Below are positions 40,016 through 53,800 of a stretch of DNA of 64,000 bases, piece by piece. The stretch is from Echinarachnius parma. Lineage: Eukaryota > Echinodermata > Echinoidea > Clypeasteroida > Echinarachniidae. Within the stretch, counting starts at the first letter, position 1, and each line of letters starts with the position of its first letter. Below the pieces are notes generated by a model that saw nothing but the letters and a program-made list of their open reading frames with translations, ran no database searches and was not told the DNA's origin. Made by a program: the position numbers and the translations under genes. The DNA lies in NCBI GenBank assembly GCA_037951105.1, contig JBAMJV010011000.1, forward strand, positions 1 to 64,000, in the 5' to 3' direction.

Positions 40016-40237
40016 ATGGCAGCAGACAACAACAAAGACCGCGCTGTGAGACTGAGTGAAAGTGATATAAAACTGATGAAAATTGAGGCGGATGCCGCTG
40101 TTCAGGAGGTCGCATTTGCCGTCAAGCAAGTAGCTATATCCAGCAAGCTTCCAGTGACTGACGATGTTGTCTATCTCAACATTATAACGAAGGAAAATGA
40201 CACATTTTGCATTGAACTCACCGTACGAGGTTTTCGG
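40016..40237 (+). CDS. GSKIP: GSKIP coding exon 1
   Basis: It encodes residues 1-74 and covers the RII-binding half of the protein. The open frame extends upstream through a poly-G/poly-T stretch, but the first family-like residues begin at the ATG at 40016. The donor is CGG|GTGAGT. Confidence 0.94.
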
Positions 40238-43200
40238 GTGAGTAACCCCCATACGTAGTAGTATTTCACCGGGGAAGTTCCGGCGTGCAAGCTGCGTGAG
40301 TTTCGCTCACATTATAAACAGCAGCGAAGCCCGTTGCTTTGCGGCTGTGCTTCCGTATTCACGCTCGCTGTGATCGCCTAAACGTTCGGGGCAGCACAGA
40401 TTTCGCTCCCGCTAGTTCACGTCACTGCCTGCTGCTGCAGCTGCAGATGCGATGACTGATCTTTTTAAAACTCGTTACAAAAGAATATCATTTTTATGTT
40501 TACATTATTGGCTTGATTTAATTTAATTGCTTAACATTTAATGTTTATATAATGTGTATGTTATGGATATATAGGCTTATACTTATAGCAAATGTTGGCT
40601 CTGCATCCATTTTTGATTTATGTGGATTTCATCGGATCAGCATGCCGATCCGATGATCGGTTACAGCGTTACAATAGGATAGATCAATTGATGAGCATGA
40701 TGAAGGCAAAACTGCAAAAGAGAGGGTTGAGGGATAAATTAATAAATTATGATTATAGTTATGGATCCTGTACCTGTCCTTGTGTTCATCTCTAAAGGTC
40801 CAGTGAGGACTATAACCGGAAGTTATGACTTTGGCAGGAATAATGTGTGTTGTGAACTGTTGTCTGTTGAGTTATTTGTTTTATTTATTTATTTTTTGGA
40901 GAGCAGATTGAATGCTGCACTGTTCTTAATTTGATTGTTGAATGAGATCTATATGCCATTTCAAAGCTAGATGGTTTCTGGGAAGATTGACTGGGTGAAG
41001 CCTGTTGAAGGTGCAAGGTTGCCATGGTAGCAAAATTTGTCTCCCTTTGCGTCTTGTTGTGAATGTATGTGGAGGATGGGTCATTATCTACCCTCACAGC
41101 ATGATTAAAAGTTTGCCAAGATGGTTGGTCAATGCAAAATTGTATCTAGTGCATCCGTTTTTTGTGAATTTTGCGTCCGTAACGTGTTGGACATCAGAGC
41201 AAAAAAGAGAGCTTATACATTTTTGTACAAGTTTAAGGGTTAATGAAACATTAATTCTTGGATAGATTTTTAGATGCTACCAAGTAACTCTCTCAGTGAT
41301 TATTATTTAAATGTTATTATTATTTAGATAATTAATTATCATATTAGATAATTAGAAATTCATTACTAATTTGTGCAAATTTATGCTGGCGTAACACGTG
41401 AGACAAAATTGGAAAATAGCTTGGACTTGTCGTAATCATGTTGTGGGTAGGTCTTGGTAGAAAATGCAGAAGATGGAACATCAATATCTGTGTTGATCAT
41501 CTAAATGGAGAGTTATCAGTCTTTGTTTTTGAAGTCTTGTTTCCCAGTTGACTTGAAGTTGAGGTATTTCAGTATCTAAAGGGCTCCACACTAAACTTTT
41601 TTGTCAGTGGCCCGGTCGGGCCAGTGAAATAATGTATTCCCCTTTTCTGGTGTAAACTTTTTACTTTTCAAAATATCATTCTCTCCTGGTCAAACCTGTG
41701 ATTATAGATATTTATATAGCATAACATGGAAGAAAACAAGATTTGTTATAATTTTGTCAAGTTGGGTTGAAAATCTGCTTGCCCGATCGGGCCACCAAAA
41801 TATAACTATACGCATTTTTGCTGGCCCAAAGTATAATTTCACTGGCCCCGGGCCAGCGGGCCAGCGGGCCAGTGCGAGTGTCTAGCCCTGCAGTATATAT
41901 GTGGGGGTGGGGGGGGGGGGCTGTGTTACCAACATACTACCAATCACCCACCCCCTCCAACCAGCTTTAGGAAAATTAACAAAACAAAACAAACTAGAGT
42001 GGCAATCTCTCCTGAAGTAATTGTTAAAACAGCAAGTTCAATCCAGATCTTTTGTAATTCAGATTTTATTTTGCAATTCAGACAAATAATACATCTGCAG
42101 CAAAGTGAGTTAGTTTCACATCTAGACATACATTTTTGCGATCAATGCTTTTTAGTTCTGCTTCCAAATTTCAATTTTATGCACTTTATATTCCGGTCAC
42201 TTAAAGGGATAATTCAGTTTTGGTAGAGAGGGCGCTGCACATCACAATTTGTTTGTTTGTGAGGTAATGAAAAACTGAGTGTCGAAGTTGAGATAACATG
42301 CAATTTTAATGGCAGAATAAACTTTATTTGGTCAAAATCGACCCAGAAACGGCTGAAATATCAATAAATATATCTGATTTTATAATTATTTGGGGCCCAA
42401 ATAATTAGATGATTTTTAAAAAAAATTTTAAAAATGCTTGCACTTTTTCAAAATTGTTCAAAAGCATTTTTTAAATAGTTGTTGATAATCTCTCTATTTA
42501 ATCATTATTTCAATAAAACATCACATGCATAATTTTGTATGAAAAATGGTTGAAACCACTGACTTTATAGAAAGCGCCCTCTTGTGTTTTAATGGCTCTT
42601 TTTGAATGATAACGGGCTTTTTACTTAGTCGTTTGTAATTTTGTATACATTTCGAGCATGGTGGAGTTATAACTATTAGTTTATAATGTTACTGTCCAGG
42701 TTTAGTTACTAAAGTTCAGCCTTACCAAAACTGTACCTTACCTCTTTAATATGTGAATTCTGTGATATATTTTAAGTACGGTAACTATTTTGTACATTTT
42801 TACAAGAAAGGTTTTGAAAACAAATGTGATTAGGGGATTGATTTGAAACATCAGTGAATAATATTCTAGAATATTGAAATGAGCTTTGATGAGGAGGCAC
42901 AAATTGTGACCTTACACCACAAAATGACCAATAAGTCTGGGAAAATGATAAATGCTGATTTTCACATGACATAACAGTAGAAGTCATTACCTTTAAAAAT
43001 GGTATTGTCATATTCAGACAAGCCAAACCCTCTGAAAATGAGCGCTTCAGATTTGGAAAATGGCTGAAGCAGATTTAAAACAAGGGAGAAACTGGCCACT
43101 TCAAAGATTGGCATCCATTCAAGCGCTGTAATCTGATAATTATTATTCAATGAAAAAACATATTTAAAAATGATTTCTGACGATCAAAATTTCACAGAAG

Positions 43201-46200
43201 GTAGATTAAGATACCTTCATTCAGGAAATACAAAAATCCTAAATCTCATATTTTAAACCAAATTTGATTATTTTAGCTGATAACAGAGAAACTATCTGAG
43301 TGACATAACGGTCGTTTTGTGGTGTAAGGCACACATAGGTTCATTACAATAGGGTTGTGCGGAGATCAACCTCTTCCGCCCGCTGCACTATCCAACGGAA
43401 ATTTTTTTTTTTGTCGGCTGATTTCTCCCTCAATTTACCAGCAAATGCAAAAAAAACTTTCGTTTATGTGATCCACAATTCATATACTTTGATAATAATT
43501 ACCGACTTTGTTGTTTTGAAGACCGCAAAATGTAGAAATAAAATGATTATTTCCTGTCCGTTTTCCTTACCGATGCGTCCTAAAACACGGCGGTCAACTG
43601 TTGAACCAGCAACAGTGTACGAATGGCTGGTATTGTTATCTCCAGCGCATTTGCATATATTGCGTGTAAATGGTTCACCTGAGTGAACCATTTACTTTGT
43701 AGATGTGGTGTAAGGTCACAATTAATACAATGTTGAGTGCTTTAGAACCCTGAAATTGTATCAAATTTTAAATCATTGTTAAAAACATTGAACAATTAAA
43801 ACAACCAATCATACAAGAATTCCAGCTGGTGATTTTCAATGAAAATAAAAACGTGTGATATTTCAACATACATAATTTAACATCAATGTAAAATTATAGG
43901 ATAGAAAATCAGGTAACAAAAACGTACAAGTGAGATAATAATTGCCTGACACTTAAATATCACTTCTGTGATAATTGTGCAAGTGCAACTGCCAACAAAT
44001 AACAAACTATCTGTAAGCACTAAAGCAGGCAAATACAATTTTGCATGAATGAAATCAGTGGCGTGAACTGCCTGAAGCTAAGTATTTTTGGCATGGTGCT
44101 TATTTTTGTTTAGCCATGTATGACATTACATAAAATAGAAAGGGGCTTTTAAAAAATATCTTAACCGTCATTTTTCAACAAAGTTTTTTCATAAATGGTC
44201 AACAACACTTTGTAACCATTGAACCTGTTGAAGATGAAATCTCAAACCTGGAGATAAAGTTTCTAGATCTTAAATCATCTGAAAACAAATACAAAACATT
44301 TATAAGTAAGTCCTATTAAAGTTGTACATCTAGTGAATTGTCTTTCAAGAGTATAAATTTGAAGTTGCATGTCTTGTTATGTTGTTGGGCTCAGTCTGAG
44401 TCTCTGCACTGGCTGACCAATATACTTGTAGGTTTTAAGCTCCAAGTTTTGGAAAACGTTCACATGTTTATTACAGCCCTGTCAAGTTTGAAAATCCCCC
44501 ATCCCGTAGCCGTAAACGATGGACATGATCTGACGCTTTGTGGTGAGTTTCTGTGCAGGACCCATGGCCCTCAGCTCAGCGGTGACAAGTCTGCCAAACG
44601 CATCACAGTCATCCTCAGGCATTGGCGTTGCCGGTGTCATCACCGTTGCCACCGTTGTTGTCGGAGGAGGAGGAGGAGGAGGGGGAGTGTTCGTTGGAGG
44701 GTTTTGAAGAGAGAGCGCAGGGCTCATGGATGGAGGGTTCACTGGATGGTTGGGAGGGGTGGCCCAACTGAACTGATCGTCATCAAAAGAGTCTTGTTCT
44801 CGTCTCCGCTTCCTTGCGCGTCTCCCCGGCATTCTCGATACCAGGGGTTCCTCCTTTATGTCCAGCTCCTCCTTTAATTCCAGCTCATCAAGAGTTGCAT
44901 CGTGTGTCTCCACGGGGATGTCGTCCTGGACCTCGTGATGGAATTCCGCTTCGTAATCCTGGTCGCTGTACATCTCTCCCTCACCATTCTTTTAAAAATA
45001 AAGAGACAATTTGATTTTGAATTTGAATGTTAATTGCAATTCAGAGTAATGCACTTGTAACTATCAATTATAATTCATGAAATAGTGGAAAATGCTCTTG
45101 AATATTGATATAATTTATCATTTAACAACAAAAATTATTACTGAAATATTTTGGTTCCAGTGTTCATTTTGGAGAACCCCCACCCAGACAAAAATGAAAC
45201 GTATATTAGTTCTACAGTGAAAGATTTGCTCATTCTGTCAATGTTCCCAGTTTGAAAATCTAGTTGACCCAGATATTTGACTTGACATTCAGTTTTGCTT
45301 ACCTGAAGTAAGCTTTGCAAGGCCCTTGGCAAGCGGTAATGCTGTGCCCTATGACTGGTTTTAGCTTAGACCAATGTATTTGGTGTTTCTATCATTCACT
45401 GTCGACCCTTCCGTCCCCATCTTAGGAGGGGCCAACAGTGTACTCACAGTTAAGTTAAAGCCCAATTCCAGTTTTGGAAAAGTAGCCGAATATATTGACC
45501 TATATTGTTGAATAAGTATTTAAAAAGGGCTTGTGTGGTAAAATCCGAACCTAATCATCGTTAAATACAGAAATATCGGAAGAAATCCAATGGCCGCTGG
45601 GCTGGAGATATCGACAAGCCCGTATAGTGAAGACCACGTGTAGAGCACGAGGCCATTTGCACGTAGCGTATGCGCGATACTGCATTGGCGGTACGATTTA
45701 CAGTAAATCAGTTTTATAATTTTGCAAATATATCAATTAGTACTAGTAGGCGGTTTCCTGGCCAAATTTGTATAATCCCATATTAGTAAAATTATATTCT
45801 TTCACATGGTTGGTAATAAGAGCATTCATTTCATTTTTTTGGGGTGGGGCGTTTCCCACTACTGTCATTCACCTTTAACGTAATAGAGGCCCAGAAAATG
45901 CAAGATTTATCTGTAGGTCGTATTAGATATGAAAGGTCTCACCTCGAGGTAGTCCTGGACCTGGCTTGACCCTCTACGGCCCTGCTGGGTCTGCTTGGTC
46001 ATGTGGGGTTCCAGGAACAGCAGGGCCCTGAAGAACCTCCACTCCTTGGGCTGGACCGTGCCCTGTTCCCTGTGGACCTTCTCCTTCTTGAGGGCTAGAG
46101 CAAACTGGGTTCGGAGGACCTCGATCTTGGCCATGATCGCATTAGCTGGAAGGACAAACATAAATTAATAAGAAGGATTAAGTTAACTAGATTGCTGAAA

Positions 46201-49200
46201 CTGCTCTACGGGTCTGTTTGGTGATATATGGGGTTCCAGGAACAGCAGAGCCCTGAAGAACCTCCACTCCTTGGGCTGGACTGTCCCCTGTTCCCTGTGG
46301 ACTTTCTCCTTCTTGAGAGCGAGAGCAAACTGGGTTCGGAGAACCTCGATCTTGGCCATGATCGCATTAGCTGGAAGGACATACACAATTTTAAAAAGGA
46401 TTAACTATTGCTGAAAACTGCTAAGCTTCTTATCCCTTTTATAAATCATCATTCTCATTATAATCAGACACCTTAAGAACCCCCATTCCCTGAGCTGGAC
46501 TGTCCCCTGTTCGCTGTGGACTTTCTCCTTCTTGAGGGCTAGAGCAAACTGTGTTCGGAGGACATCAATCTTCGCCATGATTCATACTTGCCAACTGTCC
46601 CATATTTATCGGAATTGTCCCGTTTTTTTAATGTTTTAGAAGTGTAAAATCGGGACGTCCCGATTTAAAAAAAAAAGAAGAAAATCAACTTTTATTAAAT
46701 GTATAGAGACAACATTTAAAGGGGTAGTACAGTTTTGGTAAGGCTGAACTTTAGTAACCAAACCTGGACAGCAGTGGCGTAGACAGGTTCTTACACCTGG
46801 GGGGGATGATTTGCCGTTCACCGGACCAAGACCAATTTGTTCGCGGCCGTTACCACCTGCCAAAATATTTCGAGACCAAGTGGCTCAGTGGGGGGGGGGG
46901 GGGGGTTGGATGTTAAGATGGTCGTGACCAGGCGGGCCGGAAGCAGTTTTTTTTTTTGGGGGGGGGGGGGGGGCAAAACCTATGGAGGCTTACGATTTTG
47001 TGTGTGTAGGGGCTCATGCCCAACCACACTCACAGTGCTGCCAACTTTGAGCCAGATGTGAGAGTGAGACATTGCAAGGAGCGAAGCGACCAAGCCCGAG
47101 GGAGCGAAGTGACTGAGCGGTGGGAGGGGGGTGTCCCCCCTCCCACGGTAGGGAGCTTTTGCATTTTTAGACTTGAAATTGTGCAATCTGGTGCTTATAC
47201 CTAGATAGGAAATTCGGGCTTAAAGGGGTAGTTTAGTTTAGTTTTGGTAAGGCTGAACTTTAGTAGCCAAAACCTGCACAGTAACATTATAAACTTATAG
47301 TTATAACTCCACCATGCTCGAAAGGTATACAAAATTACAAACGACTAAGTAAAAAGCCTGTTATCATTAAAAAAAAAGAGTCATTAAAACACAAGAGGGC
47401 GCTTTTTAAAAAGGCATTGGTTTCAACCATTTTCATACAAAATTATGCATGTGATGTTTTATTGATATAATGATTAAATAGCGAGATCATCAACAACTAT
47501 TTAAAAAACGCTTTTGAAAATTTTTGAAAAAGTGCAAGCATTTTTTTATTTTTTCTAAAAATCATCTAATTATTTGGGCCCCAAATAATTATAAGATCAG
47601 ATATATTTATTGATATTTCAGCCGTTTCTGGGTCGATTTTGACCAAATAAAGTTTATTCTGCCATTAAAATTGCATGTTCTCTCAAATTCGACACTCAGT
47701 CTTTCATTACCTCACAAGTGCAGCGCCCTCTCTACCAAAACTAAACTACCCCTTTAAAATTGACTGTATCTGGGAAAGCGTGTTATGATTTGATCGACCA
47801 GAAACTTTAAATATATTCACGAAGAAAACAAATAATTGGCACACTAATGAATATGCACCCCAACACAAACACAAATATTGTATTTATATTTAGCGTCATA
47901 CACAGTTCTAACATCACCATACGCCACATTATGTATGATCTAACAACTTAGCCTATTCCCAAGAATGAGTCCCGAGGGGCGAAGCTACCGAGGGCTGGGG
48001 CAGAGCCAAATAGGGAGGGTTTGGGAAGGGGTATCCCCCACCCACGGAGAAGATTTTGCATTTATATAATATACTTGAAATGGTGCAATTTGGTGCACGT
48101 AACACAAGCAGCCAGAGCAATACCAGCCTACACTGGAACTACGTGGCCCGGTATACAGAAAAAAAACTCACCCAAGACCATACGCAAGTTACACAACAAA
48201 CTGAGATATTCTGTTAGCGCGCGAAGCGCGCAGCGACAATTGAAAATGGATGTATAAATTACTTTGTTAACGTTATAATTAACAAGTCTTAGCTCATACA
48301 ACTAATGTTTTCTTTCCCACTCGTATACAGATACATACATACAAAAATATATAATTCCCTAAAACCTGGGGGGGATGATTGTACACGTCATCCCCCCACC
48401 TTGTGAGGTGGGGGGGATGCATCCCCCTCATCCCCCCCGTTGTCTACGCCCCTGATGGACAGTAACATTATAAACTAATAGTTATAACTCCACCATGCTC
48501 GAAAGGTATACAAAATTACAAACGACTAAGTAAAAAGCCCGTTATCGTTCAAAAAGAGACATTAAAACACAAGAGGGCGCTTTCTAAAAAGGCATTGGTT
48601 TCAACCATTTTTCATACAAAATTATGTATGTGATGTTTTATTGAAATAATGATTAAATCAACAACTATTTAAAACACGCTTTTGAAAATTTTTGAAAAAG
48701 TGCAAGCATTATTAAAATTTTTTGAAAAAATCATCTAATTATTTGGGCCCCAAATAATAATAAGATCAGATATATTTATTGATATTTCAGCCGTTTCTGG
48801 GTCGATTTTGACCAAATAAAGTTTATTATGCCATTAAAATTGCATGTTCTCTCAAATTCGACACTCAGTTTTTCATTACCTCACAAAAAATTGTGATGTG
48901 CAGCGCCCTCTCTACCAAAACTAAACTACCCCTTTAAACGTAAATCTGACCAAATCTTACCTAGTAATTTTGGAAGAATTATGAAAAATGGGTCGAGAAT
49001 GCATTTAATAGGTACTCAAAAACGTCAAGGCCTGGACCCCTGTCGCAATTGACTTTGTGCTTGCAATGTGCACTTCCCGCACACTTGTGCAATTATGCTG
49101 CGACTTTGGACCCTCGGCCAATTTTGTCCCTCTTTCCAAAATTCAAATGTTGGCAAGTATGCATGATTGCATTACCTGAAGGAACCAATTAGTTACATGT

Positions 49201-50705
49201 AGAATTGAAAAATTGTACTGATGATTATACAGTACCTCTTCTCTTTATAATGAGCCCTATAGTGTGGAACCTCTTGATAATAACAGTTATAATGAATTAC
49301 CCCTCCTACCACCAACCCTCCCCTTACAATAACTATACCGGCGCTGTAGTTCTTATCAGAACTATAAGCTCAAAAAAGAATACCAACAGTCCTTTCCAGG
49401 ACTACCAACAGTCCTTTCTAGGACTACCACAGTCCTTTTTTAGGACTATCCTAGAAATAATACCAACAGTCCTTCTTAGGACTTACCAATCCTCTCCTTA
49501 TACATGGTGCAACCGCAAACCACACGTATTACCTGATGTATTGAGGTAATTTTGCAGGTCCAGGTTCTATCTATTTTACTATTCTTAAAGGGGTAGTTTA
49601 GTTTTGGTAGAGAGGGCGCTGCACATCACAATTTTTTTGTGAGGTAATGTAAAACAGAGTGTCGAATTTGAGAGAACATGCAATTTTAATTGCAGAATAA
49701 ACTTTATTTGGTCAAAATCGGTCCAGAAACGGCTGAAATATCAATAAATATATCTGATCTTATAATTATTTGGGGCCCAAATAATTAGATGATTTTTTCA
49801 AAAAATTCAAAAAATGCTTACACTTTTTCAAAAATTTTCAAAAGCATTTTTTAAATAGTTGTTGATGATCTATCTACCTAATCATTATTTCAATAAAAGA
49901 TCACATGCATAATTTTGTATGAAAAATGGTTTAAACCAATGCCTTTTTAGAGAGCGCCCTCTTGTGTTTTAATGGCTCTTTTTGAATGATAACGGGCGTT
50001 TTACATAGTCGTTTGTAATTTTGTATACCTTTCGAGCATGGTGGAGTAATAACTATTAGTTTATAATGTTACTGTCCCGGTTTGGGGTACTAAAGTTCAG
50101 CCTTACCAAAACTAAACTACCCCTTTAAGCCCTGATACAACGAGATATTATCAAAGATTTTTGCCCTGGGAATTTGGGCTAGTTAGTTTATAGAGCCATG
50201 GCTTTGTTTTGATCAAGATTACTTACGTGTTTTGTGGAGCTTCTCTGCGATATCCATGATGAGCACCTTGCGTACTGATCTGGCACTGTACTCGTAGTGG
50301 TCCTTGTTGTACAGGGACTCTTGGGATCTGTAGAGGTCTATGAGGAGTTGCGTCTCATCCTCTGCAAAATTCAGGGCCATTTTCATGATGCCTCAAGCTG
50401 AAAAAAACAACAGTAATTAATATACTATATTAATTTTGGGGCTAAGAGAAACATGTTGGCATTGCGATCTGTAGAGGTCTATCAGGAGTTGAGTCTCATT
50501 CTCCGCAAAGTTCAGGGCCATTTTCATGATGCTTTATGATGAGCTGAACAACGAAAAAAGACGATGAGATCCTTACTGATGTAAATTCTGTATTTTCTTG
50601 TAGTTGAATTTTGATTGTCTGTTCCATTCTAGTATCAGTAAGGCCAAATAAAAAAAAAAACATGTTTAGCGTCCTGCTCTTTTGAAAAAAGGAAGGAGGA
50701 GGCCC

Positions 50706-50736
<31 letters not shown>

Positions 50737-50843
50737 GCCGACTTTTTTCAAAATGGCCGACTGACCCATTTATCCAAAATAACGAATGAGTCTATATTAA
50801 ATGTACGATCTTTTTCAAAATCATTTTTCCCCCCCCCCCCCCC

Positions 50844-50874
<31 letters not shown>

Positions 50875-53800
50875 ACATTTTTTCGGATTTTTCACAAAAA
50901 AAAGAAAAAAAAGAAAAAGCAGGCGGCCTCCAAAAAGGAAGCGGGCGGGGACGCTAAACATGTTTTTTTTTTTATTTGGCCTAATATCAATCGGACTGAT
51001 TTAAATTGGGGGGGGGGGGGGGGGGGGGAGGGGGCTCACTTTATGTATTTCTTTATTTTTTCATAAACTGTCGTGTTATATGTTTCTTTTTATTTTTTGG
51101 CAAATTATTATCATATTTTTTAAAATTCAATTTTATTTAATTTATTGATTGATTTATTATTATCATTATTATTATTATTATAAATTATTTTATTTTATTT
51201 ATTTTTAAAAATTTATTTATTATTATTATTATCATTTAAAAAAAAAATTATTATTATTATTTTATTTTTTTTGGGGGGGGGGGGGTTTATATACAGTATA
51301 TTATATATAGGAAATAGTTTCCGAAGAAACCCTGACGAAGCCCTATGGCCGAAAATTTGGAAACTATGTTTTCTTACGGTGTTTGTTATTAATGTTTTGT
51401 CGGGGGGGCACTCCCCCCCCCCCCCCCCCCTGTCGCTACACCACTGGTTGAACTGAATAAATACAGTCCAAACTGTTTTATTAGTGGCCACCTGTCTATG
51501 GCAGCCAACCTGCCTATATAGTGGCCATCAAAAGTGATCCCATGCAGAGATAACAGTGAACTTTATTGAACCTGTCTATAGAGGTCACCTGTCTACAGTG
51601 GCCACGTTTCCTAATTGGCTTATTTAGGTGGTCATTTTATACCCATATTTAACTATGTATATTGGATGAAAACTTACCTAAGTTAACTGCCAAGTACAAT
51701 TCAAGAAGTTGTGCACATGAAGTGTCGGACTGGCGTTGTCTGTAACTAATCTTCCTTTCTATTCTTTCCCCAAGCAATCTGTTGATTCAGGCTGACTTGA
51801 GCTATACGGCAAATTGGCAATATACAGCCAACTCGCTAGTAATAGTATCTTTTGTACAATGATTGAGTTGACAATGTTCTGTGCCCAATGGTTGTTGAGT
51901 TGTTGGTTGTTGCAGCGGATGCTTTATTGACAACAGGAGAACCACGCTCAAGCTATAATGAGACTGCTACACAAGAAACGTTGGAGAGTTGTGTGTTGTA
52001 TGTTGTCCCAAGCACAATATGGCTGCTCAATACAGTACAGAGAGCCAATATACTGTTGTAGTCAGTCTCAATATGTTGTTTTTACATGCAGTAGTGTACA
52101 CGGAACATTGTATGGAGAACTACTAGATCACCCAACATTGCATTACACACAGACACACACGTACACACAACACAGACATGTACACACACTACAGTTCATA
52201 GAGTGTGATTGGTTGAACTTGCACACACCCCCACTCTACACAAACGGTCCCAGATTATATACACACATCGTTTTGCATACAATGTACTCACACACAGTAC
52301 ACACACAGGGGTTTATTCATAAATGCAGTTGGGTCAGGAGTGCAGTGATTGTACAGTTTATATTGCATGGGTTGGGTGAACACAAACTAAAAGGCTTCCA
52401 TCAGTGCATGGGTAGTGTGGTCGGACTGATTTGGGGGGGGGGGGGGCACTCCATTAGTATTTCTTTGTTTTTTTTCCACAGATTTTCCTCACATGCTTTT
52501 TATTTTACCACTGGATTCGGTTCAAGTTTTGTTTACTAGTATTTGCAAATAAAACAAATCATATTACTCGCAAAATTCCATCTCTGTTAGCCTACATCTA
52601 GTTTGGGAGTGAATGTTTATATTATAATTATAATGCAATACATGATTGACTTTTCAAATAAACAAGTTTATTTTTCCACTTATCAATTTTGGTAGTGGAA
52701 GTAAAATGACGTTGAATATATATAATTATGCAATATCTTAGAATTTTATGATTAGTTTACTCAATCCTCCACACTAACATTTTTTTCTACTTGCCCATTC
52801 AGGCAAGCAGAATCATAACTTTTCAACTTTTACTTGCCCGAACAGAAAACTTTCTTGCCCGCTTACTTCTAAAGATGAGATTTACTCATAAAGAGTTACA
52901 TTATTCTCTCCTAGTTGAGCAAAAATTTAGTTGCCTAGTCGGGCAACCAAACTAGACCATTTGTGAAATTTTACTTGTCCGACATCAATTTTTACTTGCC
53001 CCGGGCAAGTGATAGTGTCGAGCCCTGGATTACTTATAACTGCATGTATTTGATGGATGATTTACTTGATAATAGTGTACGTAAACTAGGATCCACTTTT
53101 ATGGGGAGGCTACTTAGGCTACACTAGCTAGCCCAATATGCTCTAAAAACAAAACATTTTGGTTTTCTACCAGGCAATATGAGTACTATTTTGGATGGAT
53201 AATTTGAGTGTGAAGTGCTCTTCTTGGGTTGTATGTGAACTTAATGTGACAGTATGCTGAAAGGGATTACTGGCCCCAAAAGGAGGTTTTATAAGTCAAT
53301 AAGATTATCTTTTTCTTAAGTTTATGCTCCAGCAACATTTTCCCTTTACTGATAATTAACATTTTCCCTTTACTGATAATTAATTGTAGAATATAATTTA
53401 ATTGAATAATGAGGTTTTACAGGATGTTATTTTTCTGTCACTCTCCGTTTATAAAGGGACAATGTTGCCGGAACATGATGCATTATTGTGAAACCTTCCC
53501 TCAGCCCCTGATGATGCTTGTCTTTTCCAGTAATGGGACAGCCTACATATTTATGGCCTTATCTAATATTCGTCCTGCGGAGCTAATAAAGCTGTTTAAT
53601 TGGAAAGATAATTAGGTTCCCTCAATGGGGATGCTAAGGAGTGGTGACTGGGGGTGGGGGGGGGGGGGGGCATTACCACAACTGCTCCCATATGAAGATC
53701 TTCCCCCCTCTTTCCCCCCTCGCAAAGAAGCGAGAAGGGGTCAATCAGCCCATGGTCACTGAGACAATGACAGGGACCCCTGCCTGTGATGATAGCAGCC

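Larger units (their letters stand above)
46716..48937. mobile_element. TTAA-type MITE inserted in hAT-A (level 2)
   Basis: TTAAAGGGGTAGT at the left and ACTACCCCTTTAA at the right. The uninterrupted target is preserved at 18846-18849. The element itself is about 540 bp, split by hAT-B. Confidence 0.9.
46583..49161. mobile_element. hAT-A element inserted in a MADF exon-2 copy (level 1)
   Basis: The ends CATACTTGCCAAC and GTTGGCAAGTATG are perfect inverted repeats. CATGATT is duplicated at both borders and the broken exon copy resumes beyond. Its own length without insertions is only about 360 bp. No coding capacity. Confidence 0.88.

Noticed and set aside
44338-44877. 179-aa plus-strand frame opposite MADF-BESS exon 3
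   Set aside because: Antisense shadow. The minus frame encodes the BESS motif and joins in phase with the MADF exons.
51958-52539. 193-aa open frame on the plus strand
   Set aside because: It translates CACA-rich repeats and a poly-G run, has no domain signature, and lies in the GSKIP intron.
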